A stretch of DNA of 64,000 nt from Erythrobacter sp. F6033 (GCF_023016005.1 NZ_JALKAZ010000001.1:558001-622000), one strand, 5' to 3'. Shown: positions 13,940 through 23,517, counted from the stretch's first letter. Numbers and translations: made by a program. Notes: generated by a model not told the origin, from the letters alone.

Positions 13940-16612
13940 ATGACATCTGGAACTGAACTAGCCGCGGCCTCGGATCCGTTTGCAAAGGTGGTTGGATCGC
14001 TGGAAACGTCGCTTCATGCATTTAGCCCATTGGTGGTCCAACTGGGTGAGATCGAAACGGTTTGCGCGGATATCTCCACTGCCATGGATTATGCCGCGGA
14101 TGTCCCGTCTGCGCTCACAACCATAGAAGAGATTTTGGAAACCGTATCCGCGCTGTGCCAAGCGTTGATCGAGGTGCCTTTCGTCGATGTTGTGGCTGAA
14201 ATTGCAGCAGGGATTCTCGACGACGTCGCCGAATTTCTAACCGACGTTCAATCGACCATCGATCCAATTATCAAAGACGTCGTTACCCCTTGTAAGGATC
14301 TTTTTAGCGATCTCGCCAAGAGCATGAAAGAGGCGGTCGATATCGTCACGACACTTTCGCAGACGCTGCCCGACTATCTCAACACTGTGCAAATCCTCAG
14401 TTATTGCCTCGATCTAGTCGATGATATCTTACCCTATCTTGCCGGAACACAAAGCCAGACTTCGACCGAGAAATTCGTCGCTGAAATGATCAAGATCCGC
14501 GATGATGTCGCCACCGTTCTTACGCCGCTTGCGACATTCGCCTCTGACCTGGTCACCGTCTACCATGATATCGAAAACGCGATGGGCACTGCCTTTTCCG
14601 ATGTGGAAAGTATCGTCCAGACAGTCAAAGACGGGCTCGGCGAATTTGAGAAGATAATGGACCCGATCAGCCATGCTTTCCATGCCATCGAAGATGCAAT
14701 TGCGCCCGTGAAATGGGTTCTGGATGCTGTGGCTTCATTGATCAACAAAATCCTCGCGCCAATTATCCACGCCGTGCTTGAGGCGACTGGTATCGAAGCT
14801 TTGCTCAAACCGCTTGAGACAAAGCTCGAAGATGCGCTCGGCGTGGGGCCTTTATTCAACTTGCTCGACAAGCATTGCGATAAGAGCCAGACCGAATCAT
14901 GGAATTCAAAGGCAGGGCCATCGTCAGTTGCGTCGGGCAAATCCAGTTTGAGCGAGCTTGGGGGGTATCTCAAAAAATACGACACACGCGATAAGGGCAA
15001 TACCTATGCGCTGATCCAAGATATGATCAATGCAATCCTGGCTGCGCCGGGCAATGGCAAACTGCCTGTCCCGCCGAAATGGCCGTATCCGCCGAAGATC
15101 AAAGGTGCGGGCGGCGTGACGTTGCTCGATCCAACAGATCCTGCAGGCGATTCCTCACCTGCTCTGGCCAAATTCACCAGCGATCTCGAGCGCCAGCGCC
15201 TGCAACGGATCATGTCCAAACAATTTGCGGCAATTGAGCAGATGGCTCGCCCGTTCGAGATCGAAGTGGACGCGCCTCCTTCCCAGCCATTGTGGGTGAC
15301 CGAAACATTGCTCGACAAGAAATTGATCAAATCGAGCTATGACGCGATTGGCTTGCCCAATGTGACTTTGCTGCTCGCAGAAGCAGCCACTGCAAAGAAG
15401 AATTTGACCCAAGCGGAAAGCATCGGGCCGGCCATCGCCGCAAAGTTAAAACTGTTCGATCAATCGCGCCAATTGCCGAGCAATTTCCAGACGCAGATGG
15501 AGGATTTCTCAACCATCTTTAATGACTGCAGCGAAGTGGTAGGTTTCTTGGCAGGCTTTTCGTGGTCGCCGTCCTGCCTAACAAAAGTGCAGTCGGATTT
15601 GGCGGGTGAAGCCGCGCTTTCAAAAACAGCCTATACCGAGGCGCAGGCATTGGAGACGGCGGCAGACAGCGTTGAAAGCGCTATTCAAAAAGTCGAGGCC
15701 GCAATCCCTGCGCACAACACCTTTACTCGGCTGCTTCAATTTATTGATCAGATTGCAGCCGGTGCGTGTTCGGCTGGCAATACTTTGCGCCGGGCACAAG
15801 CTCTCGATGCTAAACTATCCGGCAAATATTCATCCCAGATCGCCAAAATCACCGCGCAGATCGATGGCGATGCCGCGATTGCGCTTTCCCAGATGAAATC
15901 CATCAATTCTCTTGCTGTTGATGCGATGAATCAGGCAGGCACTATCGAGGCGTATCTGACGAATTATGCCGGCAATTTTTCCCAACTTACCAAGGATTCC
16001 AGCATCGTAGCGGCAAAAGCGATGCCCAGCTTGTCCTCTGCGACCAGTACCTGCAACACGCTGGCTTCGATCATTGATCCGCTGTCCGGTATATTGACCG
16101 ATCTCAATTGCAAATCGGCCAAGAATAGCAGTGTTGTGAGTGATGCAAATGCCGAACTCAACGCCTTCAAAGCATCTATGAAATCGTTTTTCTCAGGCAA
16201 GAATACGACCCTGAATGATGCGTTCTTGTTCCTCATCAACAAGGAAATTCCGGTCGCTACGATTGTCAGCGATATTGATGCGGTGAACAGCTTCATCAAA
16301 TCCAATGATGCCACTTTCACCGCAGCCGTCGCGCAGATCGAATCCGATTTCGCCGGGATCAAGACCGCGCAGAGGCAGCCAAAATCATTCCAGTATCAAA
16401 AGACGGTCAGCTACCATCACAATCCCCCTTCCAAGAACGTCAACGGCAAGCCGGTTGGCGGGGGCAAGCTGAAAACCACGACAGTCGACCAGAAGGTCGA
16501 CAACTTCTTTGTCGATGGAGCTTTGCGCACCCAGTTGCTGCAACTGGTTCAGGACATGAACAATGACGCCGTAAAACATCCGGAAATTACCGAGGAGAGC
16601 CTAAATGACTGA
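13940..16612 (+). CDS. Large helical protein of unknown function
   Basis: 890 residues from ATG 13940 with GGGGGAC upstream. It is almost entirely predicted alpha-helical by pattern: long amphipathic heptad-like stretches (TVSALCQALIEVPFVDVVAE, SDLVTVYHDIENAMGTAF), a hydrophobic helical segment around residues 245-290 (PVKWVLDAVASLINKILAPI), a Pro-rich linker (GKLPVPPKWPYPPKIKGAGG, about residues 374-393), and a second helical half ending in a Lys-rich tail. There is no signal peptide or clear transmembrane span. It overlaps the next gene by eight bases (ATGACTGA). I do not recognise the family; a structural, lipid-binding or pore-forming helical protein is compatible with the pattern but unproven. 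Confidence 0.72.
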   Translation: MTSGTELAAASDPFAKVVGSLETSLHAFSPLVVQLGEIETVCADISTAMDYAADVPSALTTIEEILETVSALCQALIEVPFVDVVAEIAAGILDDVAEFLTDVQSTIDPIIKDVVTPCKDLFSDLAKSMKEAVDIVTTLSQTLPDYLNTVQILSYCLDLVDDILPYLAGTQSQTSTEKFVAEMIKIRDDVATVLTPLATFASDLVTVYHDIENAMGTAFSDVESIVQTVKDGLGEFEKIMDPISHAFHAIEDAIAPVKWVLDAVASLINKILAPIIHAVLEATGIEALLKPLETKLEDALGVGPLFNLLDKHCDKSQTESWNSKAGPSSVASGKSSLSELGGYLKKYDTRDKGNTYALIQDMINAILAAPGNGKLPVPPKWPYPPKIKGAGGVTLLDPTDPAGDSSPALAKFTSDLERQRLQRIMSKQFAAIEQMARPFEIEVDAPPSQPLWVTETLLDKKLIKSSYDAIGLPNVTLLLAEAATAKKNLTQAESIGPAIAAKLKLFDQSRQLPSNFQTQMEDFSTIFNDCSEVVGFLAGFSWSPSCLTKVQSDLAGEAALSKTAYTEAQALETAADSVESAIQKVEAAIPAHNTFTRLLQFIDQIAAGACSAGNTLRRAQALDAKLSGKYSSQIAKITAQIDGDAAIALSQMKSINSLAVDAMNQAGTIEAYLTNYAGNFSQLTKDSSIVAAKAMPSLSSATSTCNTLASIIDPLSGILTDLNCKSAKNSSVVSDANAELNAFKASMKSFFSGKNTTLNDAFLFLINKEIPVATIVSDIDAVNSFIKSNDATFTAAVAQIESDFAGIKTAQRQPKSFQYQKTVSYHHNPPSKNVNGKPVGGGKLKTTTVDQKVDNFFVDGALRTQLLQLVQDMNNDAVKHPEITEESLND

Positions 16613-17174
16613 AGTCGCTGAACGAGATGAAAACCCGATTTTTTTTGAGGATCAGGAGCGCTGGCCTGCGCTGAATACCCTGCCTGTCGCCATGGTTTCC
16701 AGCATCGCTGTGGCGGCTCCGCCCAATTATACGAAACAAATCCAACTGTTTGACGATTGGAACAATTGGATCTGTGCAGGCGGCGGGTTTGTGCAAGTGC
16801 TCGACGCCGTGCTCGATCATGTGCTCAAAGGTAAAGCCACTGCGCTCAACGCGATTGATGCTGCTTGCCATGCTTTCTACAATTCAGCGTTGGATATGAA
16901 TACGGCGCTGCTCGCGGGCATTAAGGACATGCAAAACGGCAAGGCGCCCAGCGTCACTTTTACTCCATCAAAATTGCCACCTTGGCCTGCAAAGAAAAAG
17001 CCAGACTTGTTCAGTTCAGCCTGGCTTGCCATCCGCCCCGTTTTGATGGCGGTGGAAAAAAAGCTGATGGCCAAAGACCCCACTAGCCCGATTGTCGTCG
17101 CGCTAGGTGGCGTTATTGCCAATGGCGATAACATTGTGACCGTGCTTCAGAAATATTATCCAAGCTGGGGTTAG
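16605..17174 (+). CDS. Hypothetical protein, paralogue of the following gene
   Basis: 189 residues. It starts at an ATG overlapping the stop of the large helical protein. The C-terminal 90 residues carry a block shared with the next gene: GKAPSVTFTPSKLPPWP, then KPDLFSSAWLAIRPVL, then SPIVVALGGVIANGD and a terminal YYPSWG. No catalytic motif, signal peptide or membrane span is visible; the N-terminal half is helical (QVLDAVLDHVLKGKATALNA). It belongs to the unrecognised four-gene operon and presumably interacts with its neighbours or its paralogue. Confidence 0.72.
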   Translation: MTEVAERDENPIFFEDQERWPALNTLPVAMVSSIAVAAPPNYTKQIQLFDDWNNWICAGGGFVQVLDAVLDHVLKGKATALNAIDAACHAFYNSALDMNTALLAGIKDMQNGKAPSVTFTPSKLPPWPAKKKPDLFSSAWLAIRPVLMAVEKKLMAKDPTSPIVVALGGVIANGDNIVTVLQKYYPSWG

Positions 17175-17177
17175 GGT

Positions 17178-17819
17178 ATGCAGGGATCGGGAACTGGCGA
17201 AACGGAACACTTTGAAAGTCTGCTAGCGCAGTTGCAGGCAGAGCCGGTTCCCCCTGTTGAAGATTGGTCCGAATTGAACATCCAGGCTGCTAATCCCAAG
17301 CCGTCGCTCTGCCCAAAGCCAGCCTCTGGAAAATACGGGAAAGCCATCGCCAAATTCAAATGCTGTAATGAAGTGATCAATGGCGTGGGGGTTGGGGCCC
17401 AAGGGCTAAAAATCTATGTGATGGGTCACCCACTTTCAAACCCGGCAGAGCAAAAAGCGCTCATCACTGCTCTTTATGTGTTTAACCGGGCCATCAATGC
17501 CATGAGCACTGGGCTGACCAACGCGATTTATCAGATGGATGCCGGCAATCCGCCAACCGTCACATTTACTCCTGGCAGCCTGCCGCCTTGGCCAAGCGGC
17601 AAACCAGCAGATTTGCTGACAAGTATTTGGAATGTGATCAACCCGATCTTGCTGAAGATCAATCAGGGCATAGACAAAAAGTATGGCACCGATCCGCTTG
17701 TTATTGCCCTAGGCCAGCTGATCCAGTCGGGCGATCAATTGATTCAGGTGATTGAGCATTTCTATCCGCCGAACAGCGCTGTCAGAGCAAATGCATCGGC
17801 TAGCGAAATGCAGGGGTGA
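17178..17819 (+). CDS. Hypothetical protein, paralogue with IS-derived C-terminal tail
   Basis: 213 residues starting three bases after the previous stop. It shares the block NPPTVTFTPGSLPPWPSG, ADLLTSIWNVINPILLKI, DPLVIALGQLIQSGDQ and YP near the end with the upstream gene, so the pair arose by tandem duplication. Where the paralogue stops soon after YYP, this one continues from FYPP for about fifteen residues (NSAVRANASASEMQG). The DNA coding for that tail, GCTGTCAGAGCAAATGCA, matches the left end of the IS6 relics elsewhere in the window. The original stop was therefore probably lost when the element inserted. Function unknown. Confidence 0.72.
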   Translation: MQGSGTGETEHFESLLAQLQAEPVPPVEDWSELNIQAANPKPSLCPKPASGKYGKAIAKFKCCNEVINGVGVGAQGLKIYVMGHPLSNPAEQKALITALYVFNRAINAMSTGLTNAIYQMDAGNPPTVTFTPGSLPPWPSGKPADLLTSIWNVINPILLKINQGIDKKYGTDPLVIALGQLIQSGDQLIQVIEHFYPPNSAVRANASASEMQG

Positions 17820-17915
17820 TTCAGTAGAGCACGGCGTGCCTCGCAAGAAGAAACAAGCTGGTTCGTTCTGATACTTCAGCTCGTCGCCCAAGATCATCTG
17901 ATTTGATGAAAAGGC
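17773..17915 (+). mobile_element. Degenerate IS6-family end, copy 2
   Basis: Starts with AGCGCTGTCAGAGCAAATGCA inside the 3' end of the preceding gene and continues with TCTGATACTTCAGCTCGTCGCCCAAGATCAT-like sequence (about 17867-17898) that aligns with the relic at 35 kb. No recognisable transposase reading frame survives. It has the same orientation as the other two relics. The rest of 17820-18003 holds nothing else I can name. The match is convincing over the first 18 bases and patchy after that. Confidence 0.55.
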
Positions 17916-18003
17916 AGAGACGATCGCGACAGACGGGCTCAATTCCTCGCCGCAGGAATGCGTGAGTTTAGAAATCTGGAGCGTCAGCTAATGGGTTGGC
18001 CAA

Positions 18004-19506
18004 TCAGTCCGATGCGCAGTGCTGCTGAATAAACTGCTCGTGTGTCGGCAACCCATCGACTGATTTCTCGATCAGCTTGCGGACATTGGTTAGGAATTCG
18101 CTGAGCTGGACATCATTTAGCCCGTTTGCCATCGGATCATGGCTCCGCGGTGTGACGTTTTGCCCTAACATCACCTGCACCCAGCTGGCCTCACGAAATA
18201 AGTCATCCGCATCGCGTCCGACCCTGCCAGAGGACGCGAACAGATGCTGTTTTTGGCGTAGCGAATCCGGAACTTCCATGTTCTTGCAATAGCTCCAGAA
18301 CTCGGAATCCTCGCGCTCAGTCTGCTTGTAGTGCAAGATGAGGAAGTCCCGGATCTGCTCAAACTCGTCGGCGCATCGGCGATTATATTCATCACGCTCA
18401 GCAGTGCTGCCAGTTGTCTGGGGGAACAGTTGTATCAGCCTGCTGACATGGGATTGGATCAAATGGATGCTGGTCGACTCCAGCGGCTCCAGAAACCCGC
18501 CTGATAGGCCGATACAAGCGCAATTATGAGCCCAGAACTGCTCACGTCTTCCAGTCGTGAACCTAATGGGGCGTGGATCGGCTAGCGGCTTTGTATCGAG
18601 GCCGTCGAGGAGAACTTGGCTGGCTTCGTCATCAGAAGTAAAGCTCCTGCAATAAACGTGGCCATTGCCTGTCCGGTGTTGCAGCGGAATGCGCCATTGC
18701 CAACCTGCGTTTTTGGCTGTCGCCCGGGTGTAAGGCACGAGTGTTTCGAGGCGTTCACTCGGGACTGCCTGAGCGCTGTCACAAGGTAGCCATTTCGACC
18801 AATCCCGGTATCCGATGCCCAGCTCCTGCCCCATCAACAGAGCACGGAAGCCGGTGCAGTCTATAAAGAAGTCTCCTTCTACCTGCTTGCCATTATCAAG
18901 CTCTATCGAAGTGATATTGCCGCTTTCGCTATCGCGGGAAACGGTTTGGACAATTCCCTCACTGCGCGTCACGCCATGCTGTTCTGCAAAGTTCCTTAGA
19001 TATCGAGCGTAGAGGCCGGCATCAAAATGATACGCGTAGGCGAGGCCGGTCATTGCGGTTTGGCCAACGCGCTCAAGCTTACCGAATTTGGCGGTATCTG
19101 CTGCGCGCTTGTGGAGCGAGTAGTGCCACAGGTCTTTGTCATGGCCGTTAGCTGCGGCTCGTGCCCAATATTGATGAAACGGTACGCTTGCGAGGTTCAG
19201 GCCAGCATCACCGAAGGTATGGAGATAGCTGGTACCCAATTTACCCCAGTCGACGAACTCGATCCCGAGTTTGAACGTCCCCTTTGTGTGTTTGACGAAA
19301 TCATATTCGTCCAACCCCAAAATGGCATTCAAACGGATGATCTGGGGAATCGTGGCTTCACCCACGCCGACTGTTCCGATTGCTTCAGATTCCACCAGTT
19401 CTATCGAAAGGTTGCGGCCCAATAGACGCGCAAAGGCAGCAGCGGTGATCCAACCGGCCGTACCCCCGCCCACGATTACCAGCTTCTGCACATTAGTATC
19501 GGTCAT
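18004..19506 (-). CDS. Tryptophan-halogenase-like flavoprotein, copy 1
   Basis: 500 residues. The N-terminal FAD-binding loop is GGGTAGW, followed by ESEAIGTVGVGEATIP and FKLGIEFVDW, where the Lys corresponds to the catalytic lysine of flavin-dependent halogenases. The second signature WxWxIP is present as GWQWRIPLQHRTGNG. Enzymes of this receptor-associated subgroup use reduced FAD from a partner reductase, and some brominate indoles in vitro; the natural substrate is generally unknown. It lies directly downstream of DUF6445 on the minus strand, divergent from the TonB receptor gene. A second, clearly paralogous copy lies on the other side of the receptor. A role connected to alpha-glucan uptake is inferred from context only. 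Confidence 0.9.
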   Translation of the reverse strand: MTDTNVQKLVIVGGGTAGWITAAAFARLLGRNLSIELVESEAIGTVGVGEATIPQIIRLNAILGLDEYDFVKHTKGTFKLGIEFVDWGKLGTSYLHTFGDAGLNLASVPFHQYWARAAANGHDKDLWHYSLHKRAADTAKFGKLERVGQTAMTGLAYAYHFDAGLYARYLRNFAEQHGVTRSEGIVQTVSRDSESGNITSIELDNGKQVEGDFFIDCTGFRALLMGQELGIGYRDWSKWLPCDSAQAVPSERLETLVPYTRATAKNAGWQWRIPLQHRTGNGHVYCRSFTSDDEASQVLLDGLDTKPLADPRPIRFTTGRREQFWAHNCACIGLSGGFLEPLESTSIHLIQSHVSRLIQLFPQTTGSTAERDEYNRRCADEFEQIRDFLILHYKQTEREDSEFWSYCKNMEVPDSLRQKQHLFASSGRVGRDADDLFREASWVQVMLGQNVTPRSHDPMANGLNDVQLSEFLTNVRKLIEKSVDGLPTHEQFIQQHCASD

Positions 19507-19557
19507 TTGGGCTTTACTCGTTAGTGGGCGCGGAAAGGGAATGAAGTGCCGCTTATT

Positions 19558-20250
19558 TCATCGGCGACGCAAGAACGCATTGATCGTCAACCTGCCGTTT
19601 TGTGGGTTTTCTGGCAAAGGCAAATTGTTATCGATCACCCCGGAATGTAGCACGTTCCCGCGATAGAACACCGCCTGATTGAAGGTTCCGCTCGTCGCGT
19701 GAGTTCGCTCGAAATGGGGCGCACCATCGGTCACATAGCGGGCAGATGGCAGACCGCTTTCTGAAACGTCCGCCTGTAAAGCATCGCGGTAGTGCGGAAA
19801 GTTCTCGTCCGTCAGAGCCTCAAGCCCCGTTGAGCGGTGACGAAAAAAGGCCGTGCCGCCGTGGTCCGTCCTATCAAGGTAAAGCATCATCGCGAGTTGG
19901 TCTGGATCCGTTCCGTCGACATGCGGGAAGCACTGCATTGGGATCAGTTTTTCAGGCCGTTCGGTAACTATGGAATACCACGCCTGCATCCCCCAGTGGC
20001 TGTCTGAATACCCAAAGGCATCATCGAGATGCGGGGACAATTGCGCAGCCCAGTCTGCGCAAATTTCAGGATCAAGCGGTGCACGCAGGCCAGGATATTG
20101 AGGTGTGATCTTTGCAAAATTTTGCAAAGAGGCGCGTGCGATTGCCAGGCCAGGATCGTCAAGCATGTCGGATATTTTCATAAACACATGATTATTTGGG
20201 GAAAATACCCCAGTCTCGCGATTAGCGACTGAAATTCGCATGTTTTGCAT
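19558..20250 (-). CDS. DUF6445 family protein, 2OG-oxygenase-like
   Basis: 230 residues. The sequence has an oxygenase-like pattern: FPHVDGTD (HxD) near residue 122, a later His in VLHSGVID and a terminal Arg in GRLTINAF. This matches the DUF6445 proteins that accompany tryptophan-halogenase-like genes and TonB receptors in sphingomonads and caulobacters. No signal peptide. The start is uncertain: the first ATG has no clear ribosome-binding site, and Met24 (KISDML) is an alternative. A perfect 20-bp palindrome lies within the coding region. It probably forms an operon with the downstream halogenase. Oxygenase function is inferred from motifs. Confidence 0.75.
   Translation of the reverse strand: MQNMRISVANRETGVFSPNNHVFMKISDMLDDPGLAIARASLQNFAKITPQYPGLRAPLDPEICADWAAQLSPHLDDAFGYSDSHWGMQAWYSIVTERPEKLIPMQCFPHVDGTDPDQLAMMLYLDRTDHGGTAFFRHRSTGLEALTDENFPHYRDALQADVSESGLPSARYVTDGAPHFERTHATSGTFNQAVFYRGNVLHSGVIDNNLPLPENPQNGRLTINAFLRRR
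20110..20129. promoter_or_regulatory. Perfect 20-bp palindrome, LacI-operator-like
   Basis: CTTTGCAAAATTTTGCAAAG is a perfect inverted repeat inside the DUF6445 coding sequence, about 120-140 bases from its start. The inner TTGCAAAATTTTGCAA has the TTGCAAA-NN-TTTGCAA layout of MalR/CytR-type LacI-family operators, and nearly the same sequence occurs in the amylase-transporter intergenic region at 29732. A LacI regulator is encoded in this locus. An operator role is inference; the motif also has to encode Leu-Gln-Asn-Phe-Ala-Lys. Confidence 0.45.
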
Positions 20251-20639
20251 TATCCGAGAATCTCTTCACATCGCTTTCGGCTGAAGCAGGAGGCTAACAA
20301 AGAGGGCGGAACAAGCCAAGAAGGTAAATTAAGGGTATGGAATATTTAGTAAATTATAGATTTTGGACTCAAGTTTTGCGCGCGCTTCACAACAATGTGT
20401 GGGCCTTGAGCGAGTGTCTTTGGTCGAAGTGTGACACGGCTGCCACATATTGTTGATAGTTCGCATGAGTTCATGCCTATCAGGCATATATCGCGGCATA
20501 AATATCTGTAATATATTTGGAAAATGATAATTCAATGCTTGATTATGGATTCTGCGTTTTCCGATTTACCCTGTCGATTTTCTCAGCTATGAAAAAAACT
20601 GCAAAGACGCACGATAGTGATGCGTCGGGGAGGACTAAA
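20251..20639. promoter_or_regulatory. Divergent intergenic region, DUF6445 / TonB receptor
   Basis: About 390 AT-rich bases separating divergent genes, so promoters for both are expected here. It contains the inverted repeat GCATGAGTTCATGC at 20463-20476, lying about 170 bases before the receptor start, and AT-rich stretches resembling promoter elements near 20500-20520, none of which I can assign with confidence. In-frame ATGs at 20517 and 20589 precede the receptor start but have no ribosome-binding site. Confidence 0.45.
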
Positions 20640-23411
20640 ATGGGATTTAAGCGTTATTCAGCTAACGCCCGCCTGCTGTGTGGTGCAGCAACGGGTCTCG
20701 CAATGGTTGCCGCTGCGGCACCTGCTGCTGCACAAGAGCAGCAAGAAGCGGAAATTGCCGAGGGTGAAGAGGGCGAAATCGTTGTTCGCGGTATACGCAG
20801 TTCGATCGAGACTTCGCTCGAGGCAAAGCGTGAATCGTCAAGCATCGTCGAAGTGATCACGGCCGAAGACATCGGCCAGCTTCCCGACCTTTCTATTGCG
20901 GACTCGCTCGCTCGTTTGCCCGGAGTCACTGCGCAGCGTGTGCGTGGTCGCTCGCAACAGATTTCGATCCGCGGCCTCGGCCCTGACTTCTCATTGGCTC
21001 TGCTCAATGGTCGTGAAGTGGTCTCCGCTGGCAACAATCGCGGTATTGAATTCGATCAGTTCCCATCCGAACTTATCGGGCAGGGTGTGGTCTATAAGAC
21101 TGCAGACGCTCGGCTTGCTGCAACGGGCATCGCTGGTGCCGTTGACCTCCGCACGGTTCGTCCGCTTGACTTCAAAGATGCGACGATCAACGTCTCCGCG
21201 CGTTATGTCCTGAATGATAGTGGCAGTTTGAACCCGGATTTTGCCGACGACGGTTACCGCTTCTTCGGATCATACATTGATCAGAACGAATCCGGCACTT
21301 TTGGTTGGGCTTTGGGTGCGACTGTGCAGTCCAACCCGACCCACTTCATTTCGCGTGAGCTTAAGACCAACCAGTTTCAAGTGTCGCGCGACGCAAACGG
21401 CTTGATCTATCCAGCCGACAACCCGCGTCAGGGTGTGGTCAGCCGCGAATTCGAGCGCGTTTCGGTTGCGGGTACGCTTCAGTTTGAACCGAATGACCGC
21501 GTTTCGCTGGTCGTTGACGGGTTCTACAGCGATACGCAGGATTCCGGTATCTTCCGCGGTACGGAAACACCAATCGCGTCGTGGAGCGGTGCAAGCTTTG
21601 ATGGCGCGCAAGGTTCTGGTCCGTTCGCTGACAGTGCAACATATTCAGCGGTCGTTCCGATCCTTCGCACCGACACAGAAGGCAATGAGTCAGAAATCTA
21701 CGCATTCGGCGCCAACCTTGACGTTGAACTGAGCGACAATCTCGGCATCGTCGTCGATTACGGCTATTCGACACTTGACCGTAACGACATCGACTATGAA
21801 TCATATGCCGGTACTGGTGCCGCGCGTTCAGGCGCTCAAGATACGCTAAATTTCACTTTCCCGAGCAATGGCGAATACACCATCGACGGCCTGCTCGACT
21901 ATACTGATCCTGCCAACGTATTGCTCACCGATCCAGGTGGTTGGGGGCAGGTTGGCTTTGTCAAGCAGCCAATCATTGAAGATGAGCTGCACCAGCTCCG
22001 TCTGGAAGCAGATTGGAACTTTGACGGTGGCTTCCTGTCGAGCATTCAGGTCGGTGTTCTCTACACAGACCGTCAAAAGAACTTTGACTCCAATGAGAGC
22101 TTCCTGCGGGCATCGGGTCAGTTCACCAACGGTGCACTTGCGGTGCCAACAGGCACCATCGTCGGCAGCACAGACACCAAGGATCTCGGCAACGATATTC
22201 TTGCTTATGACCCATCGACTTTCCTCACAGACGGAACATATGTCGTTGAAAAAGCGACATTCGATACCGAATGGGTCGTGAATGAGAGGGTGGCCAATAT
22301 CTACGCTCAGGCCAATATCGATGCGATGCTCGGAGCTATTCCGCTGCGCGGTAACATCGGTATCAAATATGCCGACACGTACCAGTCTTCGACGGGAACG
22401 ATTGGTGGCGGTCGTAACTTCGTTCAAGAGAAGTACGGCGATTGGCTTCCGAGCGCCAACCTCAGTTTCGAGGTTGCAACGGATACGTTCATCAAACTAG
22501 CCGCTGCGCGCACGATCACTCGGGCCCGTCTCGATCAGCTTGCTGCGAACCAGAATATCGGGACCAACCCGCTCGCGTGTTCTGATACCGATGGAGATCA
22601 GGTCCCTGATACGGTTCTGGCGTTCAACCCGCCGTCTGTCGTTTGCTTCAACCTGAGTGGCGGCAACCCATCGCTTCAGCCATATTCATCGACATCGTTC
22701 GATGTGTCCTTCGAGAAGTATTTCTCGCCCGGTAGCGCGTTGGTTGTGGCTGTGTTCCATAAGGAATTGTCAGACTGGGTCATCGATTTCTCGGATACGA
22801 TCGATCTTGAGCAGCAGATTGTGAACGCGGGCTTTGGCTCGATACTGCAGACTGCGCCAGAACTCGCAACGGGTTCTTTCGGCGGCCCTGTCAACTTTGC
22901 TGACGGTTCGATTACTGGTGTCGAGGCAACTCTGCGGGTCGACTTCATCGATCTGACTGAGGCTTTGGATGGGTTTGGCGGTAGCTTCAGCTTCACCTAT
23001 GCCGACGCTGAAGTCGAAGACCAGAACCAGGATTCGCTCCCGATCCCTGGCTATTCCGAGCAAGTTTGGTCAGGCGATATCTTCTATGAGAAGAACGGTC
23101 TTCAAGCGAAGCTTGCAGCGCGCTACCGCAGCGGATTCCTGTCCGAAGTTCAGAACTTCGACGGCAGCCTGAGCGGTGCGGACGCGTTGAGCGAAACCAT
23201 CCTCGATGCGCAGATTGGCTATACGTTCCAGAACGAAGCTGGATTCCTGAAGGGTCTTGGTTTCCAGGTTGAAGTCTTCAACCTGACGGACGAGCCTTTC
23301 GTTACTCAGAACGATCTACTTGACACTGGCGGCAACACAATCGGGACATTCCCGAGCCGTCATGAAATCTATGGTCGGACCTTCAACTTCACAGTGAAGA
23401 AGGCATTCTGA
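20640..23411 (+). CDS. TonB-dependent receptor of alpha-glucan locus
   Basis: 923 residues from ATG 20640, chosen because GGGGAGGA lies seven bases upstream and a signal peptide follows directly (LLCGAATGLAMVAAAAPAAA cut before QEQQ). It has a short TonB box-like region (GEEGEIVVRGIR), a plug domain (QLPDLSIADSLARLPGVTAQ, then ISIRGLGPDFSLALLNGRE) and a long barrel ending in YGRTFNFTVKKAF with terminal Phe. This is the TIGR01782-type Xanthomonas/Caulobacter receptor family, whose characterised members include the maltodextrin receptor of Caulobacter. The GH13/GH97 genes and LacI regulator downstream make maltodextrin import the likely role. A strong terminator follows. Confidence 0.93.
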   Translation: MGFKRYSANARLLCGAATGLAMVAAAAPAAAQEQQEAEIAEGEEGEIVVRGIRSSIETSLEAKRESSSIVEVITAEDIGQLPDLSIADSLARLPGVTAQRVRGRSQQISIRGLGPDFSLALLNGREVVSAGNNRGIEFDQFPSELIGQGVVYKTADARLAATGIAGAVDLRTVRPLDFKDATINVSARYVLNDSGSLNPDFADDGYRFFGSYIDQNESGTFGWALGATVQSNPTHFISRELKTNQFQVSRDANGLIYPADNPRQGVVSREFERVSVAGTLQFEPNDRVSLVVDGFYSDTQDSGIFRGTETPIASWSGASFDGAQGSGPFADSATYSAVVPILRTDTEGNESEIYAFGANLDVELSDNLGIVVDYGYSTLDRNDIDYESYAGTGAARSGAQDTLNFTFPSNGEYTIDGLLDYTDPANVLLTDPGGWGQVGFVKQPIIEDELHQLRLEADWNFDGGFLSSIQVGVLYTDRQKNFDSNESFLRASGQFTNGALAVPTGTIVGSTDTKDLGNDILAYDPSTFLTDGTYVVEKATFDTEWVVNERVANIYAQANIDAMLGAIPLRGNIGIKYADTYQSSTGTIGGGRNFVQEKYGDWLPSANLSFEVATDTFIKLAAARTITRARLDQLAANQNIGTNPLACSDTDGDQVPDTVLAFNPPSVVCFNLSGGNPSLQPYSSTSFDVSFEKYFSPGSALVVAVFHKELSDWVIDFSDTIDLEQQIVNAGFGSILQTAPELATGSFGGPVNFADGSITGVEATLRVDFIDLTEALDGFGGSFSFTYADAEVEDQNQDSLPIPGYSEQVWSGDIFYEKNGLQAKLAARYRSGFLSEVQNFDGSLSGADALSETILDAQIGYTFQNEAGFLKGLGFQVEVFNLTDEPFVTQNDLLDTGGNTIGTFPSRHEIYGRTFNFTVKKAF

Positions 23412-23442
23412 TCACGAAGGGTCGCAGAACTCTCCAAGAGGA

Positions 23443-23480
23443 GAAGGGGCTCGCTGGAAACAGCGGGCCCCTTCTTATTT
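23443..23480. terminator. Strong hairpin terminator between convergent genes
   Basis: GAAGGGGCTCGCTG pairs with CAGCGGGCCCCTTC (one mismatch) around a GAAA tetraloop, followed by TTATTT on the plus strand. It lies between the convergent receptor and halogenase genes and fits termination of the receptor transcript; the stem could also act in the other direction, where an A/T-rich flank is lacking. Confidence 0.82.
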
Positions 23481-23517
23481 AGGGTGCAGTGAACTTTACC
23501 GCGAAAAGCGCGCCGGA

